Positions 31,519 through 42,253 of a DNA stretch of 64,000 bases are shown here, one piece after another. The position numbers were made by a program, and so were the translations under genes. Source of the stretch: Podospora pseudoanserina. Taxonomy: Eukaryota; Ascomycota; Sordariomycetes; Sordariales; Podosporaceae. Position 1 is the stretch's first letter; every line of letters starts with the position of its first letter. Under the pieces are notes generated by a model. It saw only the letters and a program-made list of their open reading frames with translations, did not search any database and was not told the DNA's origin. The DNA is taken from assembly GCF_035222485.1 (NCBI RefSeq), contig NW_026946671.1, positions 868,001 through 932,000 of the forward strand, written 5' to 3'.

Positions 31519-32077
31519 TAGATGTTTGATGTCTGCGAGTCTCTGCCTTTAGAACTGTGGGGATAGACCGTACTCGTGATGATGGTCCTAACTTTTGATT
31601 TCTGTCAAAATCAAGACAAAGAAACTATTCCCACGTGTGAGTTGGCGCAATGTTGGTTTATTTGTGGTGTTTTACTGCAAAAACATTTTAAAGATGTTCT
31701 CGCTATCTTATCGGTAACTTTTCCGCTAGAGGTACCGAAATGCGGGACCCTGGCTGGCTTGGCCGCTGCAACCACTAAAACCAGCCAATCCCTGTGCGCG
31801 GTTGGGTGCTATTCCTGTTCCTGATGGGCCCGACATCATCACCCCCTAGTGCACCCCAAGATTTTGGATTGACCTGGGCTCCATTGGCTTCATTTTAGTG
31901 ACCCCGTCTTGTTGCCCAGCCGAACGCCTCCTTATTTACAAGCTGACGTACTCTTTTGAATCTCACCTCCAACACCCTACAACTTGACCCTTTCCCAAAG
32001 GCTATGCTCTTGCGCTCCGCATGCCCTGTCTGATCAAGTCATCGTAGTGCGAGCAGGCTTGCTGGAACACCGCCAAC
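31519..32077. promoter_or_regulatory. divergent RIX1/YPP1 promoter region
   Basis: 559 bp between two ATGs on opposite strands, with no gene inside. It probably holds both promoters and leaders. Which elements are used cannot be told from sequence alone. Confidence 0.6.
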
Positions 32078-35000
32078 ATGGTACGTACCTACTTCTTCCT
32101 TGACACCTCTCCTCTCCTCGATATCCTTCTAACGAATACAAAACAAAACAAAAACAGCCCGACGCAGTCAAAGCAGCGCATTACATCCAACAGCTCGACG
32201 AAGCGCGTTGCGATGACAACTGGGATGCCGTCCCCGAGCTAGTCCGCAAGGTGCGGAAACATGCCCCTGAACGAGCCTGTACGTTCTTCTTTTCTCTCTC
32301 CCTCTCCCCATCACCAAACTCATGCTCACCCATCCTTCCTCCCCTCCCCCCCCCCCAGGCCTCTCCCAATCAGCAACAACCGAATACTCCATCATCAAAG
32401 CCTCGGTCAAATCCACCCCCGACACCACCCCCTCCTCCCTCGAAGCCGCCTCCCAACTCCCCGCCCTCCTCACCGTCATCGAAAACGAACAAACCCACCC
32501 CCAAGACCGCTTCCAAGCCCGCGTCTGCGCCGGCTGGTTACACTGGGTGCTGAGAGAATACTCCCTCGCCCTTGAGCGCCTCCCCCGATCGTTCGACGAA
32601 GAGCTCCCCACCACCGACGCCGCAGTCGAACCGTCAGAATGGACCAAAGTCTGCGCCTTGAAAACGGCCTATCTGAGAGCAAACTGTCTGGCGCGCGACG
32701 GACAACGCAAGGGTGCCCTCGAAGCCTTCGAAATCGCGTTGCCGAGTCTGAACACTGTCTGGAATGCCACGCCAGGAGGGCCAGCGAGACAGCAGATACG
32801 ATACTGGGCCGAGTTGTTCCTCACCGAGTATTGCATGTTGGCTAGCCAGGCTACGAGGGAGGGGGAGAAGTCACTCTCGGAGGGGAACTGTCTCTCTGGG
32901 TTTAGAACTTGGGCAAGATACTGGGCTGGCGCTGCCAAGGGCGTGGCGGTCGCGGCGCAGGATCAGGCCGGTATTTCGGGGGCGGGGGGATATGGGTTCC
33001 GGGGATCGGTGCCTAGGAGGCAGGTCTGGAGCGAGTATTACTCTGCCTTGTCCGAGATTCTGCAGCGGGACTTGGCTTACCCCCCTTCTGGGGTTACGGT
33101 GCCGGTGTCGAATGGGGAGACCATCAGTGCCCGCGCACAGTTGAGAGCGGAACTCAAGAAGGTGGAGACCATCTATCAGGGTCTGCTGTTTTCGGAGACC
33201 AAGTTCCCGAGGGCAGATGAGGAACGGCAAGAGGTGGAAGAGTTTGTGGCGAGGGTGATGAGGAATTGGACTATTTTGAATGGGAGGGGCTGGAAGGAGC
33301 ATGATCTGGGGGCGGGAGGGAGGGATAGTTTGTGCAGAGGGACGCTGGACACATTGTACGGCGCGGCGACCAAGACGTATCATTCTACGGCGATCCTTAG
33401 GCATCTGTTTACAGTACATTTGGCAGTGGCAGAGTTTGATTTGGCGTTTGTGTCGTTTGACAGCTGGTTTGAGCTGGTGAAGAAGGGGAAGGCGAGGGTG
33501 GAGAAGACGGGCCATAGGGAGCCGGCGCTGGATGACAATGCGACGGTTTTGGAGACCATCTCTGCGGCCGTTGCGGCGCTGTGCAGATATGGTGGACGGG
33601 AGTCGGCGGATAAGGCGAGGAAGATTTCGGAAGAGCTGGAGGGCCTGGTAAAGAAGTGGGGGGATCTGGATCCGGAGAGCGCGGACCCGAGGGACTTGGT
33701 GCCGCCGAGGTCGATGGCGCTGGCGTGGCAGAGTATTGGGTTGGCGAATGCGCAGTGGGCTAGGATGACGTACGAGTCGGAATCGAGGGCCGCCTTTCAG
33801 GAGAAGGCGATCCAGTGTTTGCGGTGGTCTCTGTCACCCGAGTTTGGGAGTGTGGTTGATGTGAGGGGGGTGTTTGCGTTGGGTGTTTTGTACGCGGAGC
33901 AGAGAAAGTTGTCTGTGGCTATTGAGCTGGTCAAGACGGCGCTGCTGGCGGACAAGGCGGTGCAGGAGCATGAGGAGCTGCATAATGGGCCTTACTGGAG
34001 GGAAAGATCGTTGATTCCGCTCTGGCATCTTTTGGCGCTTATGTTGAGCGCACGTCAAGACTATGTCTTGGCTGCGCGGGCGTGTGAAGGTGCCATTGAG
34101 CAGTTCAAGGATCCGATCGTCTTGTTTGGCAGCAGGGACCTCCACGGCGGTTTCAGGAGTGAGCACCTTAATGAGGCAGCTGTTGAAAAGGCTGGCGGTG
34201 ATGGCATAGTGGACGAGATGGACGACTTCGAGAAGGAGAGCATTCTGGAGATCAAGATGACCCAGCTTGCCATTCTGGAACTCGTTGAAGGTCCTACCGT
34301 GGCTGTCAACGCCAGCACTGAGCTGCTCACGCTGTTCCCCAGGCTGTTTGGCGATCTCGGCGAACCGACACTGGAAATATCAAAGGTCGAGCCTCCCAAG
34401 ACCATGGCCACGATGCGCAGCTTCAGAGATAGTATGTTTGGCGGTCGCACAGCCAAGGGCCACCAACCACGGCAGAGCGTGGCAACCTCCAGGCCACAAA
34501 CTGCCAACACCACGCTCACTCAGCAGACCAGCAGCGAGACGGCCATTGACGTGCAGCCTAGCCGCAGGTCTCTGAGGTCGGGCAGTCTTAATGGTAGGAG
34601 CCGGAACAGCCTCCGGAAAAGAGATCGAAGCGGCAGCCGGCAACGCGCCGTGAGCAGCGGCCCGCCAGTCCCGCCTCTCAATGGAGATAAATACCAGCCT
34701 ACCTTTGAGGACCCCAGCAGCCCGCAGCATTTCACTTATGCCAGCAAGACTGTGGCCGGGACACTGAGACCAGAGACGACAAACTCGTCCGCTTTGTCGA
34801 AGCGGACGACGGATGGACCTTCGGAGGCGGGCGTCGGAACAGGGACCCTGGAAAGTTTCTCACCCCTGTTGCCCTTTGTACAATTCTCCCAGGAGCACAG
34901 CAAGAGAAAAAGAAAGGGCATTCTCGTCAAGGTCTGGCTTACTATTGCGGGGTTTTACCGACGGGCTGGTCTGCTTGACGATGCCCAAAAGGCCATTGAG

Positions 35001-35854
35001 GAAGCACAGAAGATTGTACAGAGCTTTGAGGGCGATGTAGTCAGCGATACCTCTGGAGCACTGAACACCAGGACGGCGGGATGGGGCATGGAGAAGAGTG
35101 TTGAGGCTGTTTTGGCTGATGTCTGGACCGAGGTATGTTTCAGTGTTTTCCATTACAAAAAAAGACGTGGCCACTAATGATACCACAGAGGGGAGAACTC
35201 TCTCTCGCCCTGGAAAGACCTTACCAAGCCCGCGCCGACTTTGAAACAGCTTTGACGCACTTCCCCGACCACCCTGTCGCCATCGTCGGGCTCTCGAATA
35301 TTCTTTTGGATATCTGCTCGGAGAAGCTTCTCCCACCCCCGGCAGTCCCCGGCCTTGACCTTGCCGGCGCATCCCTCGTCTCTGAACCACATGAAGACCA
35401 CCAACTCATCGCCTCCCCGCCAAGCCGGTTTCCTGAACTGCCGTCTGAACCCCTCGGTCTTGGTTCGCCTAAACATAAGACTGCAAGCAGGAAGCCGGAT
35501 CGCGAAGCGGTGTTTGACCACGGGGAAGAGGATGAAACCGCTAACGGGGTTTCCAAGGCATCGCCGTCGAGGCTGCTAGGCCCGCAGCTCCCGCCGCCGT
35601 ATAAAGCGACCAGTCTACCGCTTATTGATCGGTTGGCAGCGAGAGATAGGGCGTACGGGCTTTTGACCGGGCTGACGAAGTTGGGATCGGGGTGGAATTA
35701 CTCTGAGGCGTGGTTCGCGCTGGCGAGGGCGTATGAGGAGAGTGGACAGGCAGAGAAGGCGAGGGCTGCGTTGTGGTGGGTTGTGGAACTGGAGGATGGG
35801 ATGGGGGTGAGGGATTGGGGGGTTGTTACTGCTGGTGGGGGGTATGTTTTGTAG
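32078..35854 (+). CDS. YPP1: YPP1/TTC7-type PI4-kinase scaffold
   Basis: A TPR protein that with Efr3 anchors the PI4-kinase Stt4 at the plasma membrane. Four exons (32078-32080, 32158-32278, 32359-35132, 35189-35854) give 1187 residues. Exon 1 contributes only the ATG, followed directly by GTACGT; splicing gives MPDAVKAAHYIQQLDEARCDDNWDAVPELVRKV, which fits the family start. The body is helical TPR-like repeats. Residues about 740-840 are a disordered Ser/Arg/Gln segment. The conserved tail returns with FVQFSQEHSKRKRKGILVKVWLTIAGFYRRAGLLDDAQKAIEEAQ, RGELSLALERPYQARADFETALTHFPDHPVAIVGLSNILLD, and LIDRLAARDRAYGLLTGLTKLGSGWNYSEAWFALARAYEESGQ. All introns are 56-80 bp and phases agree. Confidence 0.85.
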
Positions 35855-36381
35855 GAGGGGTTTTTAATGAAGAGAAGGGGGGAAGTAATATTGACTGAAG
35901 AGATCTATAGCGATAGGGGTTGGGGAGGAGGCGTGCATAGTATAGACAAGTATAAGCAAGGAGCTGGGGACTGTTGAGGTTTGATCAGGTTAGCAGGTTG
36001 GGCATTGCGTAGTCGTTGTCAAGCATATTGGCAGTTTAACATCAGAGACAATTTTTGACAGTGGGAGTCGGGGTTTCCTGTTAAACATGAGGATAAGGTA
36101 ACAAGGTACAAGTCGGCATCATTGACGTTACCTTTCCAAATTAGTATACACACATGTATAACACATCACTTCTTGATTCATAAACGCCAGTATCAATTCG
36201 ATACCTAAAAAAAAAAAAGAAAATCAAAAAAAAAAATCACTAAAACCACCCCACCGTTCATAAACCGAGCAATTTTGACCAGTCCAGTCATTGCAAAACA
36301 CACGCGAACAAAGCAAAGCTACCTCCCATAAAAAGCAACGCAATCCCGCCCATTCACCCATCCATCATCGTACAACCATCA
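35855..36381. other. convergent 3' region, A-rich
   Basis: Between the stops of YPP1 and the CoA-transferase gene. A-rich runs lie at about 36208-36240. No gene is seen. Confidence 0.55.
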
Positions 36382-38389
36382 TCACCCCCTAATCTCATCC
36401 TCCTCCCACCCCTCCCACATGCCCCCCTCATTCCTCCCCGTATCCCACCCATTAGGCCTCGCAACCCTAACATGCCCAACCCTCAAGCCCTCCACCTCGA
36501 CCGCCTCCCTCGGCCACCTCACCACCCCCCCAAACCCCCTACTAAACCCCTCACTCATCATATGGTCCCCCTCAAACAAAAACGGCACCACCCCCTCATC
36601 CCCCTCAACGCCCGTCTCCCAACCTCATCAACACTATCACTGTGCCTCAACTCAAAGAAGCCCCCCCATTCCCTTTTCCGCCTCTCTAAAACCTCCCTCA
36701 ACCTTTCCTGCTCCCGCTCCGGCAGCAACCCCAATTTCTGGAGAAAAACATCGTACTGCACCAAACTAGTCCTCCCCACCCAGCTCCCCCCTCCGTCGCC
36801 CGTCTCACCAGCCCAACCATCGCAGCCACGGACCCCAACCCCCCAGTCCCGTAATCGCTCATCGGAAAGGGGGGCACAACCGGCTCGTTCTCCAGGCCCA
36901 TGAATTTCCCTTGAGCGTAAGCAACACCAGAGACGCAATCCGCAATCTGCTGCCAGCCTGGCCTATGCGCCCACTCTGCCCCTTCTGCCCCCGTTCCGCC
37001 AAAGCAGTCCTCAACCACGTAAACAAAGCCCTTGTTTCGGGATTTGGCTACCTCGGCGAGGAGGGAGGGGCTATACCCCAGTTTGGCGAGGGCACCAGGG
37101 CGATACCCGTCAATCAGAACATCCGCTTCCGCCAGGAGGGACGAAAAAGTCTCCCGATCAGCAGCGGAGGACTTGAGATCGAGCGAGATGCAGTGTTTGC
37201 CCGTGTTGACGTCCAGCTGAAAGAATGGGACGTCGGGAAGGGTAGGGCAGGTGATTTTGACGACTTGGGCTCCGTGGGCAGCCAAAGAGCGGCCGATTGT
37301 CGGGCCGGCAATGATACGGCACAGCTCGAGGACTTTGATCCCCTTTAGGGCGAATCGCGGTCCTGAGCTGGATGAGGAAGAAAAGGGGACAGGCGGGGTG
37401 GTGGTGTCTAACGGGTTGGGCTTGACGGTAAAAGGTGGCTGCGAACACATCGCTTTGCCGTGAGGCAGCTCCTGGAATTGCTCCCAGGTGTACGCCTTGA
37501 TGCCCGCTTGTCTGTTTTTGAGGTTTAGCTCGTCAAGCTCAGCGGCTGTGTGCCTCATGACGGCCACCTCAATGGTGTCAATGCACTCCCGGTAATCTGT
37601 CAAGTCCGGGCGGTGCTTGGGGAGCCCGAGCATTTGCAGGGTGATGTCCGCGTTGAGGGAGCCGTGGATGTGGTAGTACTCGCCGGGGTTCTTGGTGCTG
37701 TAGAGGTTGGCTGAGAGGCGGCGGTAGAGGATGGATTGGGCCATGTTGAGGTCGGTATCTGGAGATTTTTTAGCCTCTATTTCGAGTCTCATCAACTCCC
37801 ACGGTAGCATACCCGGTATCCTCTCCTTGACTCCGGGATCCGTCTTGTCCATCCCGTCGATTGTGGTCAGGTAAGCAGACATCAAGAAGCCAGAAATCTT
37901 ATCAACGTCGACCGTGACTGAGGGCTTCTCGGCGCCATACCGCAGACCGGCAATGGCGCTGGCAACACGAGCTTCCAGACCCTTGATAGCTGCCGTGGCA
38001 TCTTGCTCCTTGAGAGGGCTGGGAAAGTGAACTTTGTTTCCCTGGCCAGATGACGAGGTGATGTTGACATTTCCAGCCAGAGTCGAAAAGTTGCCTGGAA
38101 GTTCATGTCGGCAAAGCTCCTCAAGAGAGGTCAATGCCTCTCTGGCCCCATCGATGACGGAATACGGCTTGGGCTTCGGGGTGACTCTGGACATCTGCTT
38201 GTTGTCCATTTTCCACGTCCCCAGGTAGTACCGGAGCTGTGAGAAAAGGAGAAGAGTTTGCTGGGAGACATGATTGACCTCTTTCTTGTGGAGAGGCTTT
38301 GTTGCTCTCTTGCTCTTGCTCCCTCCTCGCCATTGTCGCTCCCACGAGGGGAGGGGCGTTGTGTCCAACATTGTGGGGCTCGAGTCCAT
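36382..38389 (-). CDS. class III (CaiB/BaiF) CoA-transferase, frameshifted
   Basis: A family III acyl-CoA transferase/racemase-like protein, about 668 residues if read across its frames. The N-terminal half (PYSVIDGAREALTSLEELC, PGMLPWELMRLEIEAK, YYHIHGSLNADITLQMLGLP) and the CaiB core (RFALKGIKVLELCRIIAGPTIGRSLAAHGAQVVKITCPTLPD, LDVNTGKHCISLDLKS, ADVLIDGYRPGALAKLGYSP) are in one frame to about 36790. The conserved continuation (TSLVQYDVFLQKLGLLPER) is in a second frame, and the end (VVPFLFEGDH...SRGFGGVVRWPREAVEVEGLRVGHVRVARP) in a third. The shifts fall at runs of identical bases: C6 at 36786-36791 and C5 at 36591-36595 on the plus strand. As homology is continuous across both points, these look like single-base length errors in the assembly or recent inactivating changes, not introns. 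The start is the ATG at 38389. Substrate is unknown. Confidence 0.75.
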
Positions 38390-41300
38390 ACCGCAGGTTG
38401 GGATGGATGGTTTATTGTGAGGGAAAGTAGTGAAATATGTTCAAAGAAGGGGCAACTCAAGTGACGGCGAGAGCAAATCGGACGGAAACAATGGGCGGCT
38501 ATCTGATATATATATATATATACGCTTTCCGGTGGACTGGTCTCAGAGACATCATGATCTCCTCCAACGGACGTACGTCAGTCTCCGGAGATATTCCACT
38601 AGGTCATCCAGGATCCTGGTGAGACCCGCCAAGATGGGGACAAACGAAAATGGCCTGGCTGTGATGTTCGGCACGTGTTGACAGTCAACGACATGATACC
38701 ATGGACGGCATATCCATGGTGACGGGATGGATGCCACCCCCTCCGGTCCAAGATCCCCACAAAACGGGAAATCTGCTCACAGAAAGGGGGTGCGGGTCCG
38801 AGCAACATCAGGAAAAGAGGCGACATCTTGCTTTGCAGCCCGCACCTCGTCTCGCCTTCTTCCGACCACTGGCATGACGGACCCGAGCCTAGAGAGGCGT
38901 TCGTGAGTATCCATAGTAGCACCACGTGCCCCTCAGGAGACGCTCCGCAACAGCCAGCCAGACTGGGAAGTGGGATGCTTCGGGCCGGCAGTGCTCTTAT
39001 CGGGACCTGGCAGAAACAAAAAGAGGCTCGGACGGCAGACAAGACTGGGGCTCAGGGGCTGGCACAGGATGCGTATGCAGGTAGTATCCAAGTATAACCA
39101 GCCCGGCCTGTGATCACGCGGCAGAAAAGAAAAGCCCACTTGGGACGCCGGGTTGGTTTTGATATCAAGGCGGCGGCGGCGGCGGCGGCGGCGAAGGGTC
39201 GAAGGGCACAAAAAGGTCGCCTGTCTGGTCCCAGGCTCTCAGGAAACCATTGGCGGGAGCGGTTACACCAGCCGCATCATGGAGCATGCGGGGGAACGGT
39301 GCTCCGGACACAAGGTAGTTTTGTGACCGCACTCGCCCCCCCTCGTCCTGTGGGGTTAGCGTGATGTGATGTAGGTTCTGTGGCTGCTGGAAAAAAGAAC
39401 AGGCAACTGGGCTCGGGGACCTGTTGAACCTCGATTTGGCGATTCTGGGGAATGCTTGCAGCCGCAGGCTAAGTGCGGGGAGACCATCCTTTCCCGATTT
39501 GATGCTGGTCAAGTCGTCATGATCCCAGACTGGAGCCATTGGAGCCACTGGAGCCATTGGAGCCGAGGACTCAGCCGGGCATCAGACGAAGCCTGGGCAA
39601 TCGGCCGGTGTGCGGCACGGAGCCGGCGATGCGGGCACCGGCAGACGTTGATAGATATGAACAAAGATCAAGGGAGACCAAAGTTCTCCCGGCCCCGACG
39701 TTGCAGCGAGCTGAAGTGGTCCGCGTTCCAGAAAGTCCAGCTGGTGTGTCCAGACCAGTTCCCAGGCCCGTGTCCCAGGGTCGTCCGGCACATCTTCATC
39801 TCAACTGGAACACCTCAACCAAGTCAGCTGGGCTCGTCAGGACTGCCCGGTGGTTGCAGGTCTTATGAGCTGTGTTACCTGCATGTCTCTGTCTCTCAAG
39901 CCTCGCGGCGTCGGCCTTGGGGACACAGCAGAAAGCAGCCGAGGAGCCTGGTGTCCGGGGAGAAGAGCGGTTGCTGCCGCGCCCACCCCCCATCTTCTGA
40001 GTTTGTTCATAGTATAGTTAGTGTACCGGTAGTATCCAATATCAGCCGAGGGGGTCCGAAGTGGAATGCCGAAAAAGCAAGCTGCGTCCAATGTTCGGGG
40101 ATGGCCTCCAATCACCCCGCCTGATGAGCAGGACCTTTTCCCACCTCTCCCATCTCTCCTGCCTCTCCTGCCTCTCCTGTCGTTCCGTGTCGTGGGGGGC
40201 ACCGTCTCAGCGTCAAAAAAAAAAAAAAAAAAGAAAGAAAAGATAAAAAGAAAAAAGTGTTGAAGAATTGTGGAAGCGACGGGACGACGGGATGGGATGT
40301 CCAAGACCAAAGATCCAAGACAGGGAATGTTTCTGATCGTATTAGCGGGAAGTTCTCCACTTTTCACCCGTTCTGGGGGTCCAACGCATGCGCTAGGCAC
40401 CTGCCGCAGCGGCCCCGCCAGAGCGTTACCTGATGAGATCTTAGTGGACGCTAACATCTGGAAGGGTCCACTTCCACTGCTTGGGCAGCTCTTCTGCTGG
40501 TGCTGTTGGGCTTTGTGGCACTTATCCCACTGTAAATCGAGGCATTTTAGGTGCATTATCCGATGGCCTTTTTGCTGCCAAAAACCCCGCATTTGTTTTT
40601 CGATATCACGAACTCATAGCCTCATAACTACAAATTACAACGGAACTTCACCTGGAACCCCCACCACTCGTTTTCGGACTCTCAACAACCAACAGAAACA
40701 CATTCAAGCCCGAGATGGCAGTCAAATTTCATGATTGATCGGCCAGAGCTACATTGGGCGGACACACACCCATCCAACACCGTCGTAACGCCCAGTTGTG
40801 AAGCTGCAGCATCGAGATGATGTGTCACACTATTCGGGCTATCTCGGCGAGTCTCGACCCATGGGGCTCTCATGCAGCCACCAGCAGCTGGACACTCACT
40901 TCTCTCTCTCTCTCTGATGAAGACTTGACGATCCGCGGCTGCCGATGGCTCGCAGATATCCCATCTTCTTCTTCCCTCTTATCATGTCATATCACACCGG
41001 CCCCGGCACGTCGTCTCGAGTGCGGGGATTCGGGCCAGGATTGTCACTGTCCTGCATATGTCTCTCTCTATTTCTTCTCTCTGATGGAGGGTGGGTGGGC
41101 TTGTTGACCTTTCCCTTCCCCTCCCTCTCCTCTCCTCTCCCCCTTGCCCCCCATCCACTTCATCAAGTCTCGTCCTCTTTCCCCGCAGCGTTGCAGCTGG
41201 CAGCGCGTTATCCAAGTACTTGGGCCCACGCGCCTTGGCTGCTGAGGTTCGATGCCAGCTCGGCCAGACAAGGCAGTCACTGGCTAGCATGCATCGACGA

Positions 41301-42253
41301 GAGATCTTGGGTAGATTTGGGCTCAAAACAAGGAGCGATGCCGCACGGTCGATTTCATCCAAAGTGCCCCATGCCAGCAGTTCAGACGGACGGCACCAGC
41401 CTCATCCAGGAGGAGAACCAGAGGCAAACCTGCATTAAGTAGGAGTAGTAGTCGAACCCTCGTCAGGTCGTGCTGTAGTCCGGTCCTCTTTACCTTGGCT
41501 TGCCTCTGCTTAATTTGGAACCCATCCCCATCCCCATCCCCATCCCCATCCATACCCCAACCCATACCTATCCCATATCCGACGTCCTTGTCCCCCCGAA
41601 CCCCACGATCTCCATTTTCCTCTTCCCTCTCCCATCCTGGATCATCGCACCAGCAGCAAGTTCGGGCAGCACCAACAGCCGAGTTGATATACTCTAGTGC
41701 CAGAGCCGTGAGATATAGTTTCGTCAGTAGCGCTGACCTGACTCCGGGCCAAGGGCTCCATCCAAGTTCAACTGCGACTCGGAATCAGAGCGCGGCACAG
41801 CCGTGGTTCGTGCCACCAGCCCTTCTCCCGCAGGAACAGGAAAGGAACTCTCTTACTGCCTGCCAGGAGCCCAAGCAAAACCCAGCAAATACCTTACCTA
41901 GGAACAAGCCCAGGCCCCTGCCGACGCCGACCTACCTTACATACTACATACTACATACCTCACTACATCTTCCGACACCCCGTTTCCCCCCTTCCCCCCT
42001 ATCACCTATCCCCCTTATCCATATTCCCGGACCTGCTGCCGACGCTGTTTCGTGCATCATCCGCTCCGCAAGGCCCCTTGCCCTTCCTCCGACGGCGCCG
42101 CTTCCGATCGCACTAGGAGCACCGTTCGCCTTTCTCGACTGAGCTCGCGTCTACCAGATCGCCCGTTGCACCTTTGCTACCCGATGGCGGGGCGCCTGAG
42201 AGCCGTCTCTACTCCCATCTGAGCCCCCTTCCCTTCCGGACCCCTTCTCCACC
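38390..42253. other. 3.9-kb gene-free stretch, divergent promoters
   Basis: Lies between the divergent CoA-transferase and Zn2Cys6 genes. It holds a (TA)n run near 38506-38522, (GGC)n at about 39170-39193, three to four 9-bp units of the GGAGCCATT type at about 39531-39562, an A18 run at about 40216-40233, CCTCTC-rich stretches, and CCCCAT repeats at about 41522-41550. Frames of up to 250 codons on both strands lack domains. The plus-strand C/T-rich part after 41.1 kb is probably the leader of the Zn2Cys6 gene. Confidence 0.5.

Noticed and set aside
39456-40592. Overlapping frames of 222 (plus) and 251 (minus) codons
   Set aside because: Composition follows local simple repeats and poly-A; neither has a domain, and they exclude each other.
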